Positions 1 through 6,025 of a stretch of DNA of 12,349 nucleotides are shown piece after piece. The translations under genes were made by a program, and so were the position numbers. The DNA comes from an uncultured Porphyromonas sp. (lineage in GTDB: Bacteria; Bacteroidota; Bacteroidia; Bacteroidales; Porphyromonadaceae). How positions within the stretch are numbered: position 1 is the stretch's first letter; each line of letters opens with the position of its first letter. The notes under the pieces were generated by a model that did no database searches, was not told the DNA's origin, and saw only the letters and a list, made by a program, of their open reading frames with translations. The stretch is from assembly GCA_900539765.1 (NCBI GenBank), contig UQDF01000059.1, positions 1 to 12,349 of the forward strand. Direction: 5' to 3'.

Positions 1-287
1 AGTTAGTTTTTTATGGGTGGCTTTCTCCCCCAGCACCTCAAAATAGGAATTAGCCGCATACAGTCTCTCCAGGAATCGGCTCTATGGACTAAACTTGCTG
101 ATCTACTGAGTCCCCTACACATATATAATAGCAGACAGAGGACTCAGCTCTAGAACACACATCACACTGCTGAAAAAGGAGATCCCCACGTAGGGAAGCA
201 ACTGAATGTTAGCTGTAACCAATTGACTGTTGGCTAGTGCCACTGGAAAAAGCTCTAAGCTCTGCTCCCCGTAAAATCTAAAATCCG
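1..287. other. Intergenic region upstream of coaX with repeat fragments
   Basis: No convincing gene is seen. The only sizeable open frame is on the minus strand (115-315); it overlaps the coaX promoter and start and has no recognisable protein features. Positions 28-54 match 8526-8552 at 22 of 27 bases, and 182-193 carries a CCACGT box within ATCCCCACGTAG, close to the complement of the box at 8506-8517, so fragments of the dispersed repeat seen before htrA lie here too. An 8-bp perfect inverted repeat (CTGAGTCC 106-113, GGACTCAG 140-147) encloses an AT-rich loop. It could be the end of an upstream transcription unit, but no T-tract follows it. Confidence 0.6.
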
Positions 288-295
288 TACCTTTG
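288..295 (+). promoter_or_regulatory. Bacteroidota -7 box (TACCTTTG) for coaX operon
   Basis: TACCTTTG fits the Bacteroidota primary-sigma -7 consensus TAnnTTTG. A -33 element is not clear; TCTG at 261-264 is a weak candidate. Transcription would begin near 300, about 22 nt before the ATG at 322. This makes the GTG at 295, which overlaps the box, an unlikely start codon. Confidence 0.6.
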
Positions 296-321
296 TGAGC
301 CAAGCAGTAGTACATGACACC

Positions 322-1104
322 ATGTCTCCCACATACCTTCTCATAGATCAGGGCAATAGTCGACTCAAGATCGCACTAGCGACCGATGAGCAACTCTTCC
401 CGACACGACTTTACCCCGAGCCACCCACTAGCGAGCGAATACTAGAGATGATCGGCTCCTACCAGCTACTAGCAGAGCCCATCCTCGCCATCTACAGCTC
501 TGTGGGGAAGAGAGAAGCCCCTTGGCTTGACCCTATCAAAAGCATCTGCCAGCTCTTTGTCACACTAGATGCTGAGACTTCGCTACCTCTATCTGAGATA
601 CAGTACGACAGGCAGAGCCTAGGCGTAGACCGCATAGCAAGTGTCGTCGGGGTAGCGCAGCTCACCACGGCTCCCGCTCTAATCATTGACATAGGCACTG
701 CTATTACCTACGACCTGCTCCTCCCTGAGAGACGCTACATGGGTGGTAACATATCTCCTGGCCCTGAGCTACGACTACAAGCACTACACGACTACACGGC
801 CCGACTACCTCGTGTACCTTGGTCAGGCATCCAAACACATCTAGACCTATGGCAGCAAGAGCTAGGGAAGCAGACGGATCAAGCAATATGGCTCGGTGTG
901 GCACGGAGTATCGTACACGAGATAGACTCCTACATAGAGACTCTGCGCCAGCACTATCCTGGTCTAGAGGTGTGGATCACGGGAGGATATGCAGAGGATT
1001 TTGTCAAGTGGCTAAAATATCCGACCTTTGTAGAGTCAAACTTAGTGGAACGAGGGCTACGTGACATACTACGGCATCAAGTAGCACGTTCTTGTGACAG
1101 TTAG
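322..1104 (+). CDS. coaX: Type III pantothenate kinase
   Basis: This cytoplasmic enzyme phosphorylates pantothenate with ATP, the first step of coenzyme A synthesis. From the ATG at 322 it is 260 aa, normal for the family. Motifs in order: the N-terminal phosphate-binding segment LLIDQGNSRLK (residues 6-16, family pattern DxGNTxxK); GVDR at 101-104, whose Asp is the expected catalytic base; DIGTAITYD at 123-131; GGNISPG at 141-147, with the conserved arginine and LP downstream; TGG at 220-222; and NLVERGL near the C-terminus. The frame extends upstream to a GTG at 295, but family members begin just before the DxGN motif and the -7 box overlaps that GTG, so I chose the ATG. It is the first gene of a probable operon with the two genes downstream (57-base gap). 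All signature motifs look intact. Confidence 0.95.
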   Translation: MSPTYLLIDQGNSRLKIALATDEQLFPTRLYPEPPTSERILEMIGSYQLLAEPILAIYSSVGKREAPWLDPIKSICQLFVTLDAETSLPLSEIQYDRQSLGVDRIASVVGVAQLTTAPALIIDIGTAITYDLLLPERRYMGGNISPGPELRLQALHDYTARLPRVPWSGIQTHLDLWQQELGKQTDQAIWLGVARSIVHEIDSYIETLRQHYPGLEVWITGGYAEDFVKWLKYPTFVESNLVERGLRDILRHQVARSCDS

Positions 1105-1161
1105 CTATCCGTGACTTGCGATCGTCATAGATACCACTCCTTATTTTATAATACAGCATAT

Positions 1162-2469
1162 ATGTCTCGACACATAGCACGCATCACCACCATACTGACG
1201 CTCCTAGCGACTAGCCTCTTAATGCCAGCGACTCTCTCCGCTCAGAGTAATACAACGGAGTCTCCCTACAGTCGTTTCGGTCTGGGCAGACTAGACAAAC
1301 AGACGCCCCACGCCCTCAGAGGCATGGGCGGACTGACTACCGCTATACGAGACAATATGATCGTCAACCCTGCCAACCCAGCCTCCTACACGGCGGTTGA
1401 CTCGATGACCTTCCTCTTTGACTTCGGACTCTCTATAGGAATGAACATGCTCGCCGAAGATGGAAAGAGGGATACACGTATGGTGGGCAACTTTGACTAC
1501 GCTACAGCGCTGATACCCCTTGGCAAGCACTTTGCTGCCAGTGCTGGTCTCCTCCCCTACTCGACCGTCGGCTATCGCTACGGCACACGCATCCCTGTAC
1601 CTGGGGTCCAGGATCACTACGCTGCACACGCTTACAAGGGGCAGGGCAATCTACAAGAGGTCTATCTAGGCTTTGCGTGGAAGGTCTTACCCTACTGGTC
1701 GCTCGGTGTCAACGCTTCCTACCTCTTTGGCAATCTACAACATGAACGTCGCATCACATACGACATCCAGGAGAGTCTCAACCCGACCTTCCTCGACAAT
1801 CTCCGCATTCGCTCCGTGGGGGTACGTATCGGTACTCAGGGGATCATACCGCTCTCTGCAGAGGGACATCAGATCAATATAGGTCTCACCTACGAGCCTA
1901 AACTACCGATGTGGAGCCGACAGCTATCTCTCCAGACGGAGACTATAACAGGAAAAGGCGCTCAGGTCATCCATGCTGACACGATCTCTAGCAAGTCACT
2001 CTTTGCCCGTCCTCATGTAGCTAGCGCTGGTATAGCATATCAGATAGAGAATAAACTTATCGCGGGTGCAGATGTCAAATATAGTAGATGGGGCGAAGCT
2101 CTAGCCAATAACCAGTCACTAGACTACCAGGGGGTAGACCAGTGGCAAGTGGCTCTAGGTATGTCGTGGGTACCGAACGACCGCTCCTCACACTATGGAC
2201 AGCGTATAGCTTATCGCGCTGGCCTGCAAGGTGAGAATGCTTACCTACGTATCCCCAACAGCCTAGGGGGCTACAACTCCTACTACCAGATAGGAGCTAA
2301 TCTGGGACTCGGACTACCTCTCGTGGACAAGAGATCACATGTGGATGTAACTCTCGGATACTCCTACCTCCGCCCCTCCGACCAGATGGGACTCGCAGAG
2401 CACTATCTAATGCTGGGTGTAGCACTACGCTTTAACGAAGCTTGGTTCAAGCCCATCAAACTTGACTAA
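1162..2469 (+). CDS. Outer-membrane beta-barrel protein, uncharacterised
   Basis: A 435-residue protein with a clear Sec signal peptide: basic n-region MSRHIAR, a hydrophobic core, and an AxA-like cleavage site near residues 25-28 (TLSAQ). The mature N-terminus starts with ESPYSRFGLG, then a Gly-rich ALRGMGGL and NPANPASY, a pattern I associate with Bacteroidota FadL/PorV-like barrel proteins. The rest alternates aromatic and hydrophobic residues with polar turns, as expected of beta-strands, and the last 25 residues (HYLMLGVALRFNEAWF) look like a closing strand. The frame continues upstream to a GTG at 1111, but only the ATG at 1162 puts the signal peptide at the N-terminus, and it is preceded by AT-rich sequence. 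It sits between coaX and a TPR gene, 22 bases from the latter. The transported substrate or partner is unknown; a role in envelope biogenesis is inferred from neighbours. Confidence 0.8.
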   Translation: MSRHIARITTILTLLATSLLMPATLSAQSNTTESPYSRFGLGRLDKQTPHALRGMGGLTTAIRDNMIVNPANPASYTAVDSMTFLFDFGLSIGMNMLAEDGKRDTRMVGNFDYATALIPLGKHFAASAGLLPYSTVGYRYGTRIPVPGVQDHYAAHAYKGQGNLQEVYLGFAWKVLPYWSLGVNASYLFGNLQHERRITYDIQESLNPTFLDNLRIRSVGVRIGTQGIIPLSAEGHQINIGLTYEPKLPMWSRQLSLQTETITGKGAQVIHADTISSKSLFARPHVASAGIAYQIENKLIAGADVKYSRWGEALANNQSLDYQGVDQWQVALGMSWVPNDRSSHYGQRIAYRAGLQGENAYLRIPNSLGGYNSYYQIGANLGLGLPLVDKRSHVDVTLGYSYLRPSDQMGLAEHYLMLGVALRFNEAWFKPIKLD

Positions 2470-2491
2470 AAACCTTTTGTACATACCGATA

Positions 2492-3862
2492 ATGATGAAA
2501 CTGAAGAATCTACTAACCCCTGTACTAGCCTTCCTAGTGGCTTCGCTAACGCTCGGAGCGCAGACTGGCGTGGAGACGGGTACTCCTTTTGGCTCTGGGG
2601 ATGACAGCATTCAGTGCCGACAAAACATTAGCCTCTTCACCTCTTATGTCAAGGGAAATAACTTTAAGGAGGCCTATCCTTTTTGGCTGGAGGCTCTAGA
2701 GAAGTGTCCTGCTTCAACAAAGAATATCTACCTCTACGGAGTGCAGATAATGAACTGGAAGATCGAGTCTGCCGAAGATGACGCTACACGTCAAGACGCT
2801 ATCGAGAAGCTCCTCAAGCTATACGATATGCGTATCCAGTACTTTGGCGATGATCCTAAGTATGGTAAGGACTACATAACCACCGCTAAGATCAACGACT
2901 ACCTGCGACTCTATGGCGACAAGGCTAGCTACGACAAGATCTACGACTGGGCAAAGCCTGTCGTTGACGAGATGGGAGAGGAGACCGAGAGCCAGCTGGT
3001 CTACTTCTTTGTCTTCGCCTCGATGAATAAGGCGATCGGCAATCCAAACTGGCACGAGCGCTATGTCGATGACTATATGACGGGAAATGGCATCCTACAG
3101 AACGATGTCGATGCTCTCTCAGAAGCAGGCGACACGGTCAAGCTACAAAACATACAAGCGCTCAAGGGTCAGCTCGATGAGCTATTCGCTACAAGCGGAC
3201 TAGCTGACTGCGATATGCTGATCAAGATCTATGGCGATGGACTGGAGAAGAACAAGGACAACGTCAAGTATCTCCAGGCGATGCTCGACATGTTTCGCTA
3301 TGCAAAGTGCGAGAATAGTCCTCTGTACGCTACCGCAAGCCGCTACCTATACAACATCAAGCCAACGGCTGCTGCTGCTATGGGTCTAGCCTCTGAGTGT
3401 ATCGACAAGGGACAGATGAGCCAAGCTAAGCAGTACCTCAACGACGCTATCTCGCTCACCTCTGACAAGCGTCTTCAAGCGACTGCTTACTACACGCTCG
3501 GTGTCATCGATATGAAGGCTCGTAGCTACGCTTCGGCAAGACAGTACTGCAACAAGGCTATGGCGGTCAATCCTTCTTTCGGAGCTCCGCTCATCCTGAT
3601 CGCTCAGATGTACGCAGCCTCTGCTAAGAGCATCTTCCCAGATGATCCTGTCAAGCAGCGTCTCGTATATGGACTAGCTATCGACAAGCTACAGAAGGCT
3701 CGTAGCATAGATAGCAGTGTCTCTGGTGAGGCTGGCAGACTGATCAGCCAATACTCAGGCTATCTACCCTCTCAGCAAGATATCTTCTTCCACCCAGACC
3801 TCAACTCGGGTGACTCCTTCTACGTAGGAGGCTGGATCGGTGAGTCTACACGCATTCGCTAA
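2492..3862 (+). CDS. Exported tetratricopeptide-repeat protein
   Basis: A 456-residue protein with a signal peptide (MMKLKNLLTPVLAF..., cleavage near GAQ at 22-24), hence probably periplasmic or surface-attached. It is largely helical. The clearest TPR-like helices are at about 294-322 and 329-362 (ATAYYTLGVIDMKARSY, then SARQYCNKAMAVNPS), with a further helical pair to about 409. The distinctive C-terminus YLPSQQDIFF then GDSFYVGGWIGESTRIR (424-456) resembles a short tail I associate with Bacteroidota TPR proteins in this gene position; that is recollection, not a search result. The open frame extends to a TTG at 2462 that overlaps the previous gene. I chose the ATG at 2492 (the ATG at 2495 is equally possible) because it gives a proper signal peptide. 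It probably works with the neighbouring barrel protein; its exact role is unknown. Confidence 0.82.
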   Translation: MMKLKNLLTPVLAFLVASLTLGAQTGVETGTPFGSGDDSIQCRQNISLFTSYVKGNNFKEAYPFWLEALEKCPASTKNIYLYGVQIMNWKIESAEDDATRQDAIEKLLKLYDMRIQYFGDDPKYGKDYITTAKINDYLRLYGDKASYDKIYDWAKPVVDEMGEETESQLVYFFVFASMNKAIGNPNWHERYVDDYMTGNGILQNDVDALSEAGDTVKLQNIQALKGQLDELFATSGLADCDMLIKIYGDGLEKNKDNVKYLQAMLDMFRYAKCENSPLYATASRYLYNIKPTAAAAMGLASECIDKGQMSQAKQYLNDAISLTSDKRLQATAYYTLGVIDMKARSYASARQYCNKAMAVNPSFGAPLILIAQMYAASAKSIFPDDPVKQRLVYGLAIDKLQKARSIDSSVSGEAGRLISQYSGYLPSQQDIFFHPDLNSGDSFYVGGWIGESTRIR

Positions 3863-3912
3863 GAGTGCATCTGACAATGGATCTACCTAAGTAGACCTTA
3901 CGTATACAAACG

Positions 3913-3968
3913 GGTCAGCCAGCTAGTGAGACGCACGTCCGCTAAGCTGGCTGACCTGCTAGCTTTTT
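3913..3968 (+). terminator. Hairpin with T-tract between TPR gene and lptC
   Basis: A perfect 12-bp stem, GGTCAGCCAGCT (3913-3924) with AGCTGGCTGACC (3945-3956), encloses a 20-nt loop. A T5 tract follows at 3964-3968, separated from the stem by the palindrome GCTAGC. It is consistent with an intrinsic terminator, although the T-tract is 7 nt from the stem. It ends only 8 nt before the lptC start codon, so it may instead act as an attenuator or a transcript-processing and stability hairpin. Confidence 0.65.
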
Positions 3969-3976
3969 ACTCTTAG

Positions 3977-4579
3977 ATGACAAGACACAAGTGCCAGAGC
4001 CAACAGATGCTCTTACTCTGCTCCAGCTTACTAGCTGTGGCTCTCCTCGTTGTGACTAGTTGTCAGCGCAAGGATCCACCACCACTCTCTGACGTAGGAC
4101 TAGATCTTGAGACCGCCTACTCGATGTACACCCGCGATGTACGAGCTCTCGTTGCAGACTCAGGTATCACGCAGTATAGACTGATCACGCCTGAGTGGTA
4201 CGTGTACAACAGAAACGACAAAGTGGGGCGAGAGGCTCACTGGTACTTTCCTCACGGGCTATACACAGAGCAATTTGACGAGCGAGACAGTACGACCGTC
4301 TTCGTAGAGGCTGACTCAGCTTTTTACTGGACAGAGCGTAAGCTATGGGAGCTACACGGGGAGGTCAACGTACGCAACCGTGCTGGCTCACGCTTTTACT
4401 CCCACCTCCTTTACTGGGATCAAGAGGAGAAGCGTATCTACACCCCTGACAGTGTCTGGATAGAGACTCCAGAGCGAAGCATCAAGGGGTGCAACTTCGA
4501 GAGCGATGAGCAGTTCACACGCTACACCTTCCACGGGAGCAGCGGTCAGATGCTCGTCGAGGACGACTCAGAACAGTAA
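3977..4579 (+). CDS. lptC: LptC, LPS-export periplasmic lipoprotein
   Basis: A 200-residue lipoprotein of the LptC family, which links the inner-membrane LptBFG transporter to the periplasmic LptA bridge that moves LPS to the outer membrane. E. coli LptC is anchored by an uncleaved TM helix, whereas Bacteroidota versions are often lipoproteins. Here a basic n-region (MTRHK) and a hydrophobic stretch lead to the lipobox VTSC with the acylated Cys at residue 29. Residues about 48-195 form the LptC-like beta-rich domain: TPEWYVYNRN; ADSAFYWTERKLWELHGEVNV; LLYWDQEEKRIYTPDSVWI; and the terminal IKGCNFESDEQFTRYTF, close to the family's G-x-GFES element. An internal ATG at residue 11 (4007) would lose the positive n-region. 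No clear -7 box precedes it; it may depend on read-through past the hairpin at 3913-3968. Confidence 0.85.
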   Translation: MTRHKCQSQQMLLLCSSLLAVALLVVTSCQRKDPPPLSDVGLDLETAYSMYTRDVRALVADSGITQYRLITPEWYVYNRNDKVGREAHWYFPHGLYTEQFDERDSTTVFVEADSAFYWTERKLWELHGEVNVRNRAGSRFYSHLLYWDQEEKRIYTPDSVWIETPERSIKGCNFESDEQFTRYTFHGSSGQMLVEDDSEQ

Positions 4580-4592
4580 CACGTAGCAAGTC

Positions 4593-4619
4593 TTGATCAG
4601 TATATTTCTACTATCTTTG
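4593..4619 (+). promoter_or_regulatory. Candidate promoter of the CNNM gene (TTG...TATCTTTG)
   Basis: TATCTTTG at 4612-4619 matches the Bacteroidota -7 consensus TAnnTTTG. A TTG at 4593-4595 can act as the -33 element with a 16-bp spacer, slightly short. Transcription would begin near 4624, leaving a leader of about 19 nt before the ATG at 4643. Confidence 0.6.
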
Positions 4620-4642
4620 CAAACGTATGAAGGACCTACTAT

Positions 4643-5908
4643 ATGGCTGACACGATTTGGTTACTGATCTACATCGTCCTGCTCTTACTCCTCTCGGGAT
4701 TCTTCTCGGGGACTGAGATCGCCTACCTCTCGGCAGATCGCTTGCGTCTCAAGCTCGACTCTAAGCGAGGGGGGATCATCGGGCGTACGCTCTCGATGCT
4801 CTATCGTCGTCCCGACCGCTTCATCACCACCCTACTCGTAGGCAACAACATCGTACTGGTCATCTACGGAATGGTCATGACGAAGCTCTTTGCCCCGCTC
4901 CTAGCTCCCATTAGTAGCAATGCGGTCTTTCAGATCACGGTCAATTCGCTTATCTCGACCTTTATCATCGTTATCTTCGGTGAGTATCTGCCCAAAACGC
5001 GCAATCGTATGAATCCCAACCAGCAGATGTATCGCAAAGCGCTGCCGTCGGGATTCTTTCACATACTCCTCTACCCGATCACGCTCTTCTCCACAGGACT
5101 CTCGAAGCTCTTCATGCTGCTACTGCCCAAAGATGCTATGCCAGCCACGGAGGAGCACCCCAAGCTCACGACTCTAGACCTAGACAACTACCTCAATATG
5201 AGCCAAAGCGGAGAGGGTTCGAGCGATCTCGACACAGAGGTCAAAATCATCCAAAACGCCATCGACTTCTCCACGACACAGGTACGAGACTGCATGATCC
5301 CGCGCAACGAGATCGTCTCTTGTGAGATCGGCACAGATGCTGAGACGCTCACCTCACTTTTTATCTCTACAGGACTGACCAAGATCATCGTTTATAGAGA
5401 AAACATTGACAATGTCCTAGGCTACATCCACTCAGCCGAGATGTTCAAAGGTCCTGACTGGCAGGCTCGTGTACGCACCGCCGTCTTCGTCCCTGAGAGT
5501 ATGAATGGGCAGAAGCTCATGGGGATCCTTATGCAGCGCAAGAAGTCCATCGCCATCGTTATCGATGAGCTGGGAGGCACCTCGGGACTGATCACCCTCG
5601 AGGATCTCGTCGAGGAGATCTTCGGTGACATCGAGGACGAGCATGACCAAAACAAAATCGTCTCTAAGCACAACACAGATGGATCCTACACCTTCAGCGG
5701 ACGACTAGAGATAGACGATGCCAACGATCAGTGGGAGCTCACGCTCCCCACGAGCGACGAGTATATCACCATTGCTGGGCTCATCATCCACCATCTCGAG
5801 CGCATCCCAGTGCCAGGAGAGCAGATACTTATTGGCAAGCTACACTTTGACATTATCAAGTCGACAGACACACGTATAGAACTTGTGAAGATGTGGAAAG
5901 ACCTCTGA
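4643..5908 (+). CDS. CNNM/CorC-family membrane protein with CBS domains
   Basis: A 421-residue inner-membrane protein often annotated 'hemolysin family protein' and, in Bacteroidota, sometimes GldE. The DUF21/CNNM membrane domain spans about residues 1-165, with hydrophobic segments near 5-25, 60-83, 96-115 and 136-162. It carries SGFFSGTEIAYLS (18-30), GNNIVLV (67-73) and GEYLPKTRNRMNP (113-125), matching the family GExxPK motif. A CBS pair (Bateman module) follows at about 213-335, opening with DCMIPRNEI and ending with the characteristic DELGGTSGLITLEDLVEEIFGDIEDEHD (308-335). The CorC/HlyC C-terminal domain is at about 345-421. Related proteins have been linked to divalent-cation (Mg/Co) transport; hemolysin activity is not implied. 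It has its own -7 box and lies 63 bases after lptC. The substrate here is inferred only from the family. Confidence 0.9.
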   Translation: MADTIWLLIYIVLLLLLSGFFSGTEIAYLSADRLRLKLDSKRGGIIGRTLSMLYRRPDRFITTLLVGNNIVLVIYGMVMTKLFAPLLAPISSNAVFQITVNSLISTFIIVIFGEYLPKTRNRMNPNQQMYRKALPSGFFHILLYPITLFSTGLSKLFMLLLPKDAMPATEEHPKLTTLDLDNYLNMSQSGEGSSDLDTEVKIIQNAIDFSTTQVRDCMIPRNEIVSCEIGTDAETLTSLFISTGLTKIIVYRENIDNVLGYIHSAEMFKGPDWQARVRTAVFVPESMNGQKLMGILMQRKKSIAIVIDELGGTSGLITLEDLVEEIFGDIEDEHDQNKIVSKHNTDGSYTFSGRLEIDDANDQWELTLPTSDEYITIAGLIIHHLERIPVPGEQILIGKLHFDIIKSTDTRIELVKMWKDL

Positions 5909-5923
5909 TAACTGAAATTTAAC

Positions 5924-5931
5924 TACCTTTG
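5924..5931 (+). promoter_or_regulatory. Bacteroidota -7 box (TACCTTTG) for the isomerase gene
   Basis: TACCTTTG matches TAnnTTTG and is identical to the coaX box at 288-295. TCTG at 5904-5907 is a weak -33 candidate at 16-bp spacing. Transcription would start near 5936-5938, giving a leader of nearly 90 nt before the ATG at 6026. The leader can form a stem of TTACTTCC (5947-5954) with GGAAAGTAA (5980-5988), one base bulged. Confidence 0.55.
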
Positions 5932-6025
5932 CCACCTAGATAGCTTTTACTTCCTATTCTACCCCCACAAAGGGTCGTCGGAAAGTAAGACTCCAAGAGA
6001 AGAAAAAAACAGATAGTACTATATA

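Noticed and set aside
1147..1152. TATAAT hexamer before the barrel gene
   Set aside because: E. coli-type -10 boxes are not the norm in Bacteroidota, it is only about 10 bases from the ATG, and there is no -35 partner; AT-richness before starts explains it.
1291..1629. Minus-strand 112-residue frame inside the barrel gene
   Set aside because: The + strand encodes a coherent signal peptide and barrel protein here, and the antisense product shows no domain or start context.
5422..5676. Overlapping minus-strand frames inside the CNNM gene
   Set aside because: Two different antisense frames are open over the same CBS-coding stretch; both are by-products of the codon use of a clearly real gene.
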